Source: CAYSLU01 sp964431965 (GTDB taxonomy: Bacteria; Verrucomicrobiota; Kiritimatiellia; CAIKKV01; CAYSLU01). From it: a stretch of DNA of 64,000 nt. Under the pieces are notes generated by a model, which had not been told where the DNA came from, ran no database searches, and saw only the letters and a program-made list of their open reading frames with translations. Location: the NCBI GenBank assembly GCA_964431965.1, contig CAYSLU010000002.1, positions 49,632-113,631 on the forward strand, written 5' to 3'. Below, piece by piece: positions 25,290 through 34,910 of the stretch (the stretch's first letter is position 1; every line of letters begins with the position of its first letter). The translations under genes and the position numbers were made by a program.

Positions 25290-26576
25290 ATGATCCAGCT
25301 GCATCGAAGAACCGGACGAATGGTCGTGCTGGGTCTAATTGGCCTGTGCGCGGGATGGTTGGCCGGCGGGGCGCTCGCCGCGCCGGGAGAGGGCGTCCGG
25401 CTGGGGTACCTGACCCTTCACCCGTTTGTTGACGGATCGGTCACGTACGACTCCAACGTCGAGCTCGTCCGGACGAACGAGCAGGATGACATCTTCTACG
25501 ACGCCCAGGGCGGCGTGGACTTCTCCTACGAGCCGTCCTGGGGCCGGATCGACGGCCGGGGCTTCCTGCTGCATCGGTGGTACACCGATTTCACCGACAA
25601 GGACTTCGAGAACGTCGGCGAACGCGTGTCGGCGCGAGCCGGGAAGCGCGATACGCTCAGCGTCATCGTCGAGCAAAGCTATCGCCAGATTGATGACTAC
25701 GACCGCTCCACCTACTTCGGGGAGCCGATCAACCCCGAGAGCCGCGACGTATCGCTGACGTACGATCGCAGCATGCGCCTCCGCCGCAGGCTCAACGACG
25801 TCGGCGCGGTGGTCGGGCGACAGGTGACCGAGCGGTTCGGGCTGGACGTGGGCGGCAGCTACAGCGAGCAGAATTACAGCGACAGCCGCCTCTACGATAT
25901 CGACGAGAAGCGGGGGCAGATAGAGGGGAGCTACCGGCTGACGGACAAGACCGACGGCCTGCTCACTCTCCAGTATCGCCGCGAGCACAACCAGAGCTTC
26001 TCCGGTGACGCCGATGCGTACGTGGTCCGCGGCGGACTCAACACGCGCTCGACGGACAAGCTGGTGTTCAAAGCCGGCGCGGGCCTCGAGGACTACCAGC
26101 GCGAGGGGGCGGACGGCGCGGACGGCACGACGGGCAACTATTCGTCCATGCAGCGCGACGGCGGCGACGAGACATTTTTCAGCTTTGACGTCGCGGGAAC
26201 GTGGCTGGCCACGGAGAAGCTCACGCTGGAGCTGTCGGGCCGGAATGGAGTCCAGTCCGCGCCCCAGTATGCCAACACCGCCAATCGCGTCACGGTCACC
26301 ACGCTCAGCGCCCTCTACCGTCTGCGCGAGCCCCTGACGCTGTCGTTGACCGGCTCCTACCGCCAGGACGACTACCTCGACCCGGTGCAGGAGGGCGGGC
26401 AGCTGTGGGATCGCGAGGACAACCGCTGGGCCGCGCTGCTGCGCGCGGACTACACGCCGCGGGCCAAGTTTGCGACGGTGTACGGAGAGATCGGTTACGA
26501 GAACGACGACTCGACGATACCGGACTATCGGTATGACCAGCTCCGGGCCGGACTCGGTGTCTCTGTTCGCTACTAG
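25290..26576 (+). CDS. outer-membrane beta-barrel, module A
   Basis: A 428-residue protein with a signal peptide ending GGALAA, followed by many alternating beta-strands (FVDGSVTYDSNVEL, VGERVSARAG, RFGLDVGGSYSEQNYSDS, ATVYGEIGYEND). It closes with a C-terminal aromatic GVSVRY typical of BAM-inserted barrels. ATG 25290 has GGGGAG 6 nt upstream. It resembles the beta-barrels encoded in other exopolysaccharide loci (EpsL/WzpX-like), and its size would suit roughly 16-20 strands. It follows the OPX gene, and together they are a plausible outer-membrane export pore. It corresponds in position and style, but not clearly in sequence, to the barrel at 48725. Confidence 0.85.
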   Translation: MIQLHRRTGRMVVLGLIGLCAGWLAGGALAAPGEGVRLGYLTLHPFVDGSVTYDSNVELVRTNEQDDIFYDAQGGVDFSYEPSWGRIDGRGFLLHRWYTDFTDKDFENVGERVSARAGKRDTLSVIVEQSYRQIDDYDRSTYFGEPINPESRDVSLTYDRSMRLRRRLNDVGAVVGRQVTERFGLDVGGSYSEQNYSDSRLYDIDEKRGQIEGSYRLTDKTDGLLTLQYRREHNQSFSGDADAYVVRGGLNTRSTDKLVFKAGAGLEDYQREGADGADGTTGNYSSMQRDGGDETFFSFDVAGTWLATEKLTLELSGRNGVQSAPQYANTANRVTVTTLSALYRLREPLTLSLTGSYRQDDYLDPVQEGGQLWDREDNRWAALLRADYTPRAKFATVYGEIGYENDDSTIPDYRYDQLRAGLGVSVRY

Positions 26577-26629
26577 CCGCGCGTGGCGTCGACGGGCGTC
26601 CCGGCGTGCTTCATCAGGAGTGTGATGTC

Positions 26630-27274
26630 ATGAAGATTGCGGTGTACATCGCGTGCGGAATTCTGCTCTCGGCGACGCTGTCGGCTCAGGCGCGGTTCGA
26701 GCCGCCCACGCCCGAGCAGATCGCCGCGGCTGTTTCGGACCCGGCTCAGGTCGAAATCCTGGTCCGCGAGGCGTCTGCTGACGAAGCGGCGCAGGTGCTC
26801 GCGCAGGCGATCGCGGCCGTCGAGAAGTCCGATCTGCCGGCGGACCAGAAGCAGGCGCGGATCGCCTTGCTCACGGCCTACGTGTTTCGCGCCATGCGAT
26901 ACGACGCGGAAGCGCTTGCCACCGCGCTGGCGCCCCGGGTCTCGGCCGCCATGCTGCCGGCGGTCGTGGCCTCGGCGGCCGTTATTATGGGTGATCGCGC
27001 GGCTGGAGTGACGGCCGCTTTCGCGGCGGCCGTACCGGTCGGGCTGAGGCCGGCGGTTCAGGCCGCCGGGGCCGATCCGTCCTCGGTCCTGCCTTCCGGC
27101 GTGGTTCAGGCGGTTCGCCTGCTGCTGCCGCGGCTCGCGCCCGTGGTCGGCCGGGAGCCGCGCGCGATGCCGATCGCGCCGCCGATCCGGGAGTTCCCTC
27201 CCGAAGGAGCCGGCGTACCGCCGCCACCACCACCGCCGCCTCCTCCGGTCGGCGAGACCTACCGCGGACAGTAG
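26630..27274 (+). CDS. secreted hypothetical protein with poly-proline C-terminus
   Basis: A 214-residue protein with a signal peptide ending LSAQA and an AGGAG site 9 nt before ATG 26630. The body is helical and Ala-rich (EQIAAAVSDPAQVEILVREASADEAAQVLAQAI), suggesting helical repeats. The tail carries a run of ten prolines just before the end (GVPPPPPP...VGETYRGQ). I do not recognise the family. It lies between the barrel and the ligase/polymerase gene, so a periplasmic role in polysaccharide assembly or export is possible but not shown. Confidence 0.7.
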   Translation: MKIAVYIACGILLSATLSAQARFEPPTPEQIAAAVSDPAQVEILVREASADEAAQVLAQAIAAVEKSDLPADQKQARIALLTAYVFRAMRYDAEALATALAPRVSAAMLPAVVASAAVIMGDRAAGVTAAFAAAVPVGLRPAVQAAGADPSSVLPSGVVQAVRLLLPRLAPVVGREPRAMPIAPPIREFPPEGAGVPPPPPPPPPPVGETYRGQ

Positions 27275-27289
27275 GATCGCCCGCGCCGG

Positions 27290-28774
27290 TTGAACCTCGC
27301 CCACCAGAGCGCGATCGGGCCGGCGGCTCCCTGCCAGCGGGGCGGGCGAGCGGCACATCCCGTGGCTGAGTTCGCTCTGCTGGGATCCGCCTTTCTCCTC
27401 CTGGCGTATACGGCATGGGCCCGGGGCGGCACATACGCGCCGTGGCAGTGGCCGATGCTTGCGCTGGGTGCGATCATTCCGGCCCTGCGCATCGCCGGGT
27501 CCGCTTCCGGCGCCGGCGGCTCGTCGATGCGCCGCGCGATGGGCGACGGGCTCGCACACCTGGTTCGCGATCCGGTCTTCCTCTTTGGCGGCCTGTTCCT
27601 GGCCCTGCTGGCGGTCCAGGCGTGGAACTGCGGGCGCCCGCTGGTGTTCGATCCCGCGCTGAACGCCTGGCGCTACGACCCGCCGCCTGTCCCGTGGCTG
27701 CCCTTCTCGTTCACGGCGAGGGAGGGGCGGGAGATGCTCGTGTGGTTCGCGCCAGCCTGGGCGCTGGCGGTCGGCCTGCGGGCCCCTTGGCTTCGCGCGG
27801 GCTCCATCTACACCCTCTGGAGCGCTCTCGTCGTGAATGCCGCGGCGCTCGCGCTCTTCGGCGTGGCGCAGTTCGCCTCCGGCGCCACTCGCCTGCTCGG
27901 GGGCGAGCCGGCCGGACACGAGCGCTTCTTCGCCAGCTTCGCCTACTCCAATCACGCCGGGGCCTACTTCGTTCTCATGTTCTGCCTGTCCGGCGGCCTG
28001 TGGATTCGCGATGTGCTGGGCCGGCCGACCATTCGCTTCGACGGGCGCGCCGCGCTGAGGCTGAGCGCGACGATCCCGTCGCTGGCCGGTGCGTTCCTGT
28101 CCGTGGGGCGCGCGTCGATCCTTCTGGCGACCGGCGCGGCGGCGGCCATGGTGGCCGTCGTCTCCAGGCGGGCCTGGCGCCGGCTCCGGCCGGCCAGCCG
28201 GCTGCACCTCGTGGCGGGCCTGCTGGCGGTTGGAGCGCTCGCGTATTTCCTGATTGCGGGGGCCGGCCGCGATCCGGTCGCCCGGGAGCTGGCCTCGCTT
28301 GCAGGCGATCGGTTCGACCGTCTGCTGGCTGGGAACCGGCTGGCCCTGGCGAGCGCGGCGGTCGATGTCTGGAGGGAGTCGCCGTGGTTCGGGTGCGGCG
28401 GCTGGGGGTTCCGCTATCAGCTGGCCTTTCACCTGCCGCCGGATCTGGCCGGCCGATCCCTGCACGGCCTTGCCAACGTCCACAACGATCTCCTACAATT
28501 CCTTGCCGAATTCGGGGGGGTGGGCGTCGCACTGATGCTGGCGACGCTCGCGGCGATGGTGCGCCCGGCGATCCGGGCGGGGCTGGCGGGGCGGCCGGCG
28601 CTTCAGTTCGCCGCGGCCGGGGCGTTCCTGACCACGGTGCAGAGCGCCATCGACCTTCCGTTCCGTTGCCCGGCCGTCCTGTACGCGTGGGTGGTGGTGG
28701 TGGTCGGCATCTCGTGCCTCGCGGGCGACGGCCGGCGGCGGGGGGTCGAAGCCGGCGGAGATCAACGCAGATGA
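27290..28774 (+). CDS. O-antigen ligase/polymerase-family membrane protein (Wzy_C)
   Basis: A 494-residue multi-pass membrane protein with about ten hydrophobic segments and a large periplasmic loop containing FASFAYSNHAGAYFVLMF and, near the end, LANVHNDLLQFLAEFGGVG. The HNDLLQ motif is characteristic of O-antigen ligase/WaaL/Wzy_C proteins. It joins or polymerises undecaprenyl-linked glycans at the periplasmic face. The TTG start at 27290 is the upstream-most; a GTG at 27362 is possible because neither has a strong ribosome site. The stop overlaps the next gene by 4 bp. A second polymerase candidate lies at 41240, so this one may act as ligase. Confidence 0.85.
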   Translation: MNLAHQSAIGPAAPCQRGGRAAHPVAEFALLGSAFLLLAYTAWARGGTYAPWQWPMLALGAIIPALRIAGSASGAGGSSMRRAMGDGLAHLVRDPVFLFGGLFLALLAVQAWNCGRPLVFDPALNAWRYDPPPVPWLPFSFTAREGREMLVWFAPAWALAVGLRAPWLRAGSIYTLWSALVVNAAALALFGVAQFASGATRLLGGEPAGHERFFASFAYSNHAGAYFVLMFCLSGGLWIRDVLGRPTIRFDGRAALRLSATIPSLAGAFLSVGRASILLATGAAAAMVAVVSRRAWRRLRPASRLHLVAGLLAVGALAYFLIAGAGRDPVARELASLAGDRFDRLLAGNRLALASAAVDVWRESPWFGCGGWGFRYQLAFHLPPDLAGRSLHGLANVHNDLLQFLAEFGGVGVALMLATLAAMVRPAIRAGLAGRPALQFAAAGAFLTTVQSAIDLPFRCPAVLYAWVVVVVGISCLAGDGRRRGVEAGGDQRR

Positions 28775-30990
28775 ACAGTCCGACCCAGAGCCCGCCGCCG
28801 CCTGCCACCGGCGCCCATCCGCCGCATGTGTACGGGCCCGGCTACTACAGCGGGGCACCGGTGCTCGACTCCGGCTTCGTCGGTTCGCTTCACCCCATGC
28901 GCCTGCTTCGCGTGGTGCGCCAGAAGTGGAAGATCGTGCTGCTGGTCGTGCTCTTCGCGTCCGCCGCCGCGGCGTTCTACCTGCTGACCGCCCCGCGGAT
29001 CTATCGTGCCGTGAGCCTGATCGAGATGAGCCAGCGGCGTCCCCGGATCATGAACCAGCAGGGGGCCGTCATCGAGGACCCCTCCTACACGCCGTCCGAG
29101 GAGGTGTTCAACACGCGGCTCCGGAAGTTCAGCGGCCAGGCGCTCCGTCCGCTGGCGGTCGCGCGGCTCAAAGCCCTGTACCCGCCCGCGGCGCGCGAGG
29201 GCGTGGACGCCGACGCCATTCTCGGCGGCGCGGGCTTCGCCCTTCTCGCCAAGACCCGGATCGTCCAGATCAGCTGCGAGCGATCGGACCCCGCCCTCGC
29301 GGCCGCTTCGGCCAATGCGTTCGCGGCGGCGGCCGAGCAGTACGCCATCGAGGAGAACCGCATCGCGTCGGACAGCGCCGTCGCCTGGCTTCAGAACCAG
29401 GCCGAGTCCCAGCGCCGGACGCTCGAGCGGGCCGAGGATGTGATCGTGGCGTTCCGCGTGACGAACCATGTCGACCGGCTTGAGAGCCTGAAGAAGGCGC
29501 TCGAGGACTCGGTGCTGACGATGGGGCGGTCGCTCTCCGACCTCGACAGCCAGGAGGCGCTGACGCGCCAGACGGTCGAGGCGCTGGCCGCGCTCGAGGC
29601 GGGGCCGGAGAGCGCGTCCAAGCTGCCGGACGCCGCTCCGCGGGGCGACGAGATCCGCGTTGCGCTGGAGAAGTGGGCCGCGGCGGTGTCCGAGCGGGAT
29701 GCGCTGCGGACGCGGTACACGGCGAAGCATCCGCTGGTGGAAACCAAGGAGCAGGACATCGCGGTGCTCCGGGGCCGGGTGATCGAATCGCTGAGGCATG
29801 CGCGCGAGACGGCCGAGTCCAACCTCTCGCTGATCCGTCGGCAGGCGGGCGCCCTGCGGGCGAGGGTCGATGAGCTTGGCGCGCAGGCGACCACGACGGA
29901 GCGCCAGATCGTCGAGACCCGCAACCGCCTGCTCTCGCTGGACCGCGAGCGCGACGCATGCGACATCGCCTACCGCGGGATCCTGAATCGCATCGAGGAG
30001 GCCCGGCTGTCGGCCGACGAGACCACGGCCACGGTGAAGGTCGTCGAGCAGGCTGGCGTGCCGTCGGTTCCGGTCCGGCCGCGACCCCAGGACGTATGGA
30101 TGCTGGCGGCCGTGCTGGGGCTCTTTCTGGGGCTCGTTCTGGCGCTGCTCACGGACACGCTGGAGGACCGGATCGTCGGAGCCGACGACATCGAGCGGGA
30201 TCTCGGGCTCCGGATCCTGGGGTTGGTTCCGAGCGTGACCGGCGATCGCGAGACGCTGGCGATGGCCGTGCTCAACGAGAAGTTCGGCCAGATGGAGGAG
30301 GCGTTCGCGGGGGTGCGCACCGTAATCGAATCGACCGCGCCGAAGGGCGGGTACGGCCCGGCTGTCGTCATCGCGAGCACGGCCCCGGAGGAAGGCAAGA
30401 CCGTGACGGCATGCAACCTGGCCATCACGAGCGCGCGCACGGGCCAGCGGACCGTGCTCGTGGACATGGACCTGCGCCGCCCGCGCCTCGGGCGCATCTT
30501 CCGGGCGCCCGATTCGGCCGCGAGCCTGATCCAGGTGCTCGGCCGGCGGGACGCCGCCGCGTTTGACCGGCTGCCGTTCGCCTCGCCGTGCCCGAACCTC
30601 GACGTGATCGCCAGCCGGCCCACGTCCGAGTTCTCGCCCGCTCAGGTGCTGGGCGACCCGTTCGTGAGCGAGTTCTTCCAGTGGCTGCGCGGGCGGTACG
30701 AGCGGATCGTGATCGACACCCCGCCGTTCGGCGCCGTGAGCGACTGCGTGGTGCTGGCCGGCCTCGCGGGCAACGTGATCATGGTCTGCCGGCCCGACCG
30801 GAGCCGCAAGCGGGCGGCGCGCTACGCGGCGCGGCAGTTCGTGGATTCGGGCGCGCGCCTCATCGGCGTCGTCGTGAACGGCGTCGACATGCACCGAAAT
30901 ATGTTCATGACCAACTACCACCACTACTACGCCTATTCCCACTACCGTCACGACGCGGCGGAAGCCGCGACGGGAGGCGCCAAGCCGTGA
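28771..30990 (+). CDS. Wzc-type chain-length regulator / bacterial tyrosine kinase, module A
   Basis: A 739-residue inner-membrane protein. A Pro-rich N-terminus precedes the first membrane helix (about 53-70), a Wzz domain with long periplasmic coiled coils, and a second helix (about 445-465). The kinase domain has Walker A STAPEEGKT (536-545), Walker A' VLVDMDLRRPR and Walker B IVIDTPPF (about 646-653). The C-terminus carries a tyrosine cluster (YHHYYAYSHYRH, from about 716), the expected autophosphorylation site. It controls polymer length and export through cycles of phosphorylation. No separate phosphatase gene is seen in the window. A second copy lies at 50002. Confidence 0.93.
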   Translation: MNSPTQSPPPPATGAHPPHVYGPGYYSGAPVLDSGFVGSLHPMRLLRVVRQKWKIVLLVVLFASAAAAFYLLTAPRIYRAVSLIEMSQRRPRIMNQQGAVIEDPSYTPSEEVFNTRLRKFSGQALRPLAVARLKALYPPAAREGVDADAILGGAGFALLAKTRIVQISCERSDPALAAASANAFAAAAEQYAIEENRIASDSAVAWLQNQAESQRRTLERAEDVIVAFRVTNHVDRLESLKKALEDSVLTMGRSLSDLDSQEALTRQTVEALAALEAGPESASKLPDAAPRGDEIRVALEKWAAAVSERDALRTRYTAKHPLVETKEQDIAVLRGRVIESLRHARETAESNLSLIRRQAGALRARVDELGAQATTTERQIVETRNRLLSLDRERDACDIAYRGILNRIEEARLSADETTATVKVVEQAGVPSVPVRPRPQDVWMLAAVLGLFLGLVLALLTDTLEDRIVGADDIERDLGLRILGLVPSVTGDRETLAMAVLNEKFGQMEEAFAGVRTVIESTAPKGGYGPAVVIASTAPEEGKTVTACNLAITSARTGQRTVLVDMDLRRPRLGRIFRAPDSAASLIQVLGRRDAAAFDRLPFASPCPNLDVIASRPTSEFSPAQVLGDPFVSEFFQWLRGRYERIVIDTPPFGAVSDCVVLAGLAGNVIMVCRPDRSRKRAARYAARQFVDSGARLIGVVVNGVDMHRNMFMTNYHHYYAYSHYRHDAAEAATGGAKP

Positions 30991-31033
30991 GCGGCGGGCG
31001 CGCACCGGGCGGCCGCACGGGCGGCGTTCACAC

Positions 31034-32518
31034 ATGACGACCGTCCTTATCGTGTTCCTGCTGGCGTGTGCGGCCTCCGTGGTCGGCACGCGGCTGGTCA
31101 TGCGCCTCGCATGGCATTTCGGCGTGGTCGACCGGCCGGACGGCGTGCGCCGCCTGCACGCCCGGCCGACGCCGCGCCTCGGCGGCGTGGCGATCTACGC
31201 CGCGTTTGTGCTCCCGCTGGCGCTGCTCTTCTGTGCGGGGCGCTGGACCCTGATGGCGGGCGTGCTGCACGAGCACCTGCGCCAGTTCGCCGGCCTGCTG
31301 GCCGGCGCGAGCTGCGCCCTGCTGCTGGGCGTGGTCGACGACGTGCTCAACCTCCGGGCGGGCTGGAAGCTGGTGTGGCAGATTGTGATCGGCACGCTCG
31401 CGACCGCCGCCGGCTTCGGCATCCATGTCTTGAGCGTGCCGTTCGGCGGAGCGGTTTCGCTCGGGCCGCTCGCCCACCCGGTCACGGTACTCTGGTTTGT
31501 CGCGTGCATGAACGCGATCAACTTCCTGGACGGGCTCGACGGCCTCGCCACGGGCGCGAGCCTGTTCGTCGGGCTCACGCTGTTCCTCGTCTGCCTGCAC
31601 GGCGGCAACTGGCTCGGGCTGGTGCTCATGGCGGCGTTCAGCGGCGCGGCGCTCGGGTTCCTGTTCTTCAACTTCCCGCCGGCGCGCATCTTCCTTGGCG
31701 ACTCCGGCAGCATGCTTCTGGGCTTTCTCGTCGCCGCCATCTCGCTGCTCGGGGCCACGATGAAGGCTGAGGCGGCGGTCGCCCTGCTCGTTCCGGTCGT
31801 GGCGCTGGGGCTGCCGGTGTTCGACACCTCGCTCGCGATCCTTCGGCGGTGGTATCACCGCGTGCCGCTCGCCACGCCGGATCGGGGGCACGTGCACCAC
31901 GTGCTGGTGAGCATGGGCTACAGCCCGCGCCGCGCCGTCCTGGCGCTCTACGGCGTGTGCATCGTGCTTGGCCTCGCCGCCCTCCTGATTACCGTCGGCC
32001 GCAACGAGGTGGTCATGCTGGTCACCGGCGCCCTCGCCATCACGGCGTTCATGAGCATCCGGCTGTTCTCGGGGATGACCCCGGCGAAGGTGGCGGCCCG
32101 CGTTCTCGACGACCAGCGGCGGCGCGGGGATCTGAGCCGCGCGTGGGCGATCGTCGATCGCGCGACCCGGCGGATGGCGGCGGCGGGAGACGCCGACGGC
32201 GTCTGGCGCGCGTGCCGCGACGCCCTGGCGGAGTCCGGGCTGGGCTGCTGCGGCGTTACGCTGCGGCTCGCGGAGGGCGGCCGGGAGTTCGCGTGGGCGC
32301 CCGGTGCCGCGCCGGCCGCGCCGGGTCGCCGCGACCGCCTCACGCTCCGGATGGTCCTGGCGAGCAGCGGGCGCGACGTGGGCCTCCTGTGCGTGGAGGA
32401 CTGCGGCATCGACGCGGCCGCCACCCCCGAGATTATCGGACTGCTCGTCCGGCTGCGCGACGGGCTGGCGGAGCACCTGGAGCGCATCGCCGCTTCGGAG
32501 CGTTCCGCCGAGTCGTGA
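31034..32518 (+). CDS. WecA/MraY-like polyprenyl-phosphate sugar-1-phosphate transferase with C-terminal extension
   Basis: A 494-residue protein, longer than WecA (about 360). The family motifs are present: PRLGGVAIY, LLLGVVDDVL (about 96-106), NFLDGLDGLA (160-170), FLGDSGS (219-226) and GHVHHVL (285-292). It would start the repeat unit by moving a HexNAc-1-phosphate from UDP-sugar to undecaprenyl phosphate. From about 355 on, a soluble tail (DGVWRACRDALAESGLG, DVGLLCVEDCG, LRDGLAEHLERI) looks GAF-like, a cytosolic sensory addition. It is the only initiating enzyme in the locus and begins the tightly overlapping gene block. Confidence 0.88.
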   Translation: MTTVLIVFLLACAASVVGTRLVMRLAWHFGVVDRPDGVRRLHARPTPRLGGVAIYAAFVLPLALLFCAGRWTLMAGVLHEHLRQFAGLLAGASCALLLGVVDDVLNLRAGWKLVWQIVIGTLATAAGFGIHVLSVPFGGAVSLGPLAHPVTVLWFVACMNAINFLDGLDGLATGASLFVGLTLFLVCLHGGNWLGLVLMAAFSGAALGFLFFNFPPARIFLGDSGSMLLGFLVAAISLLGATMKAEAAVALLVPVVALGLPVFDTSLAILRRWYHRVPLATPDRGHVHHVLVSMGYSPRRAVLALYGVCIVLGLAALLITVGRNEVVMLVTGALAITAFMSIRLFSGMTPAKVAARVLDDQRRRGDLSRAWAIVDRATRRMAAAGDADGVWRACRDALAESGLGCCGVTLRLAEGGREFAWAPGAAPAAPGRRDRLTLRMVLASSGRDVGLLCVEDCGIDAAATPEIIGLLVRLRDGLAEHLERIAASERSAES

Positions 32519-34068
32519 ATCCGCTGCTCCAGCTCATCGCGCGCCGGGATCCGTCCCGGCTGAGCGCCCGCCTGGCGGCTTTGCCCGTCGAATCCATCGG
32601 CCGGCGCCTGGCGCGCGGTTCGTTCTGGTCGCTGGCGGGTGCGGCTGTGTCGCGCGTGCTCGGCCTGGCGGCGTCGGTCGTCGTCGCCCGCGTGCTGGGG
32701 CAGGAGGACTTCGGCCGGCTCGGGATGATCCAGAGCACGGTCGGCCTCTTCGGGGCTTTCGCCGGATTCGGCATGGGCATGACGGCGACGCGCCACATCG
32801 CGGAGTACCGGCGGGCGGAGCCGGAGCGGGCCGGGCGCATGCTGGCGCTGTGCCAGGCGGTTGCGTGGGCGTCGAGCGCGCTCATGGCGGCGGGCCTGGC
32901 GGCCGCCGCTCCGTGGCTGGCTGCGCGGGCGCTGGGCGCCCCTGAGCTGGGCGGGCTCGTCCGCCTCGGGTCGCTGCTCCTGCTGCTCGGCGGCGTGACG
33001 GGCGCCCAGGCCGGAGCGCTGGCGGGGTTCGAGGCGTTCCGCGCCATCGCCCGCGTGAATCTGTTCGCCGGCCTGGCGACGTTTCCGCTGATGATCGGCG
33101 GCGTGCTGGCCTGGGGGCTGTCGGGGGCGGTATGGGCGCTGGTCGCGGCGGCGGGGATCAACTGGTGGCTGGGGCGCCGCGAGCTGCGCGCGGCCGCGGC
33201 TGAAGCCGGCGTGCCGGCCGCCGCCCTGGCGGACGCTGCGGGGGAGTGGCCGGTCGTGCTGAAGTTCGGCATCCCCGCGGTGCTGGCAGGCGCGGTGCTC
33301 GGCCCCGCCACATGGGGGGCGGGCGCGATGCTGGTCAACAGCCCCGGCGGTTTCGCGGGCGTGGGCGTGTTCAATGCCGTGCTGCGCATCAAGCAGCTGC
33401 CGGAGATGATCCTCGGCATGCTGATGGGGCCACTGTTGCCGATCCTGAGCGAGACGTACGGCGCGCGCGACGAGCGGGCCTACAACCGCACCACGGCGTT
33501 CGCGTTTGGGCTGTCGCTGCTCGTGATCGGGCCGGCCGCGCTCGTCCAGGCGGCGGCGCCGGCCCTCACCGTCCTTCCGTACGGGGCCGCCTACGCGGGC
33601 CACGCGCCCGTCGTGGAGTGGCTGATGCTGCACGGCATCCTCGTCGCGCTCTACTCGCCGATGGGGAGCATTCTGGCGAGCATGGGGCGCATGTGGTTCG
33701 GGTTTGCCTACAACCTGGCGTGGGCCGTCGCGTACCTCGGGCTGGCGGCCGGCCTGGTGCCGCGGTACGGCGCGGCCGGGCTCGCCGCCGCCTACGCGCT
33801 CGCCCAGCTCACCACGTCGCTGCCCTGTCTCGCCTATATCTATCGCCGCGAGCGCGCGTTCATCCATGGCCTGCCGCTGGCCTCTGTGACGGCGGCCGCG
33901 CTGCTGCTGTTCGGGCTGTCGGCGGCGACCGGGTGCGCGGCCCCGGGGACGCCCGCGGCAGCGGCCGCGGGCGCGCTCGCGGCGGCCGGCTGTGGTTTGC
34001 TGGCGTGGCGCCTGTTCCGGACGGCGATTGTGGGACCGTCGCGGCCAGCCGGGGAGGCTGGATCATGA
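32515..34068 (+). CDS. wzx: Wzx-type oligosaccharide flippase
   Basis: A 517-residue MOP-superfamily membrane protein with GTG start 32515 overlapping the previous stop (GTGA). The polysaccharide-synthesis signature ARGSFWSLAGAAVSRVLGLA is at the N-terminus, and about 12-14 hydrophobic helices follow. GFGMGMTATRHIAEYR is typical of Wzx/RfbX proteins. It would move undecaprenyl-linked repeat units to the periplasmic side for polymerisation. It lies directly after the initiating enzyme and before ten glycosyltransferase genes. Confidence 0.92.
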   Translation: MNPLLQLIARRDPSRLSARLAALPVESIGRRLARGSFWSLAGAAVSRVLGLAASVVVARVLGQEDFGRLGMIQSTVGLFGAFAGFGMGMTATRHIAEYRRAEPERAGRMLALCQAVAWASSALMAAGLAAAAPWLAARALGAPELGGLVRLGSLLLLLGGVTGAQAGALAGFEAFRAIARVNLFAGLATFPLMIGGVLAWGLSGAVWALVAAAGINWWLGRRELRAAAAEAGVPAAALADAAGEWPVVLKFGIPAVLAGAVLGPATWGAGAMLVNSPGGFAGVGVFNAVLRIKQLPEMILGMLMGPLLPILSETYGARDERAYNRTTAFAFGLSLLVIGPAALVQAAAPALTVLPYGAAYAGHAPVVEWLMLHGILVALYSPMGSILASMGRMWFGFAYNLAWAVAYLGLAAGLVPRYGAAGLAAAYALAQLTTSLPCLAYIYRRERAFIHGLPLASVTAAALLLFGLSAATGCAAPGTPAAAAAGALAAAGCGLLAWRLFRTAIVGPSRPAGEAGS

Positions 34069-34910
34069 TCCTTCGCATCATCCGCGCGACGCTTCGGCTC
34101 GCGCTCCATCCCGGGGCCGCCGTTCGGCAGGCCTGGTTCCGCCACCGGCATCAGGCGCGGCCGCCGCACGATGTCGTGGCCCGGCGCAGCGGCGTCACGC
34201 TCAAGGTGCGCTCGAACTCGGTGTTCGCCGACGCGTGGCTCGGGCGGTGGGGATTTGAGGCGGCGGAGCAGCGGGCGCTGCGCGGCCTGCTCGCCCCGGG
34301 CCAGCGCGCGCTGGATGTCGGCGCGAACGTCGGCCTGTACACGGTGATCATGGCCCGAGCCGTCGGCCCGACCGGGCACGTGTGGAGCTTCGAGCCGGCG
34401 CCCGCGACGGCCGGGCTGCTGCGCGCGAACGTCGGGCTCAACCGCCTCCGGAATGTCACGGTCGCCGCCGTCGCGGCGGGCGACTCGGAGGGCGAAGCCG
34501 AGCTGCTCGAGTTCCCGGACGGAATGGATGTGTACAATTCGGTCGGCGCGGGCGTGCGCCCGGCTGAGCGCGTCTCCGCCGTCCGGAGCGTCCGCGTGCC
34601 GGCGGTCACGCTCGACGGATACGCGGCCCGCGAGGGGATCAGGCGGATCGACGTCCTCAAGGTCGATGTCGAGGGGGCCGAGGAGCGCGTGCTGCGGGGC
34701 GCCGTCGGCCTGCTTCGCCGAAGCCCGGGCATCGTCGTTCTGGCCGAGATGTACGAGCCGAGCGCGGCCCAGTGCGGGTGCTCCTCCGCCGGCGCCGCCG
34801 CGTTCATGGCCTCGCTGGGCTTCCGTGTGGACTGGGTTCAGCCGGACGGTTCGATCGGCCCGGCCCGCCGCGGCGGCGATGCGACCGAATATGCGGTCTT
34901 CCGTAGATGA
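34065..34910 (+). CDS. FkbM-family methyltransferase
   Basis: A 281-residue SAM-dependent methyltransferase. The SAM-binding loop is ALDVGANVGLYT, followed by SFEPAPATAGLLRANV and the FkbM signature RIDVLKVDVEGAEERVL. It probably O-methylates a sugar in the repeat unit. The ATG overlaps the flippase stop by 4 bp and the stop overlaps the next glycosyltransferase by 4 bp. A second, more diverged FkbM protein is encoded at 38078, suggesting two methylation sites. Confidence 0.9.
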   Translation: MILRIIRATLRLALHPGAAVRQAWFRHRHQARPPHDVVARRSGVTLKVRSNSVFADAWLGRWGFEAAEQRALRGLLAPGQRALDVGANVGLYTVIMARAVGPTGHVWSFEPAPATAGLLRANVGLNRLRNVTVAAVAAGDSEGEAELLEFPDGMDVYNSVGAGVRPAERVSAVRSVRVPAVTLDGYAAREGIRRIDVLKVDVEGAEERVLRGAVGLLRRSPGIVVLAEMYEPSAAQCGCSSAGAAAFMASLGFRVDWVQPDGSIGPARRGGDATEYAVFRR

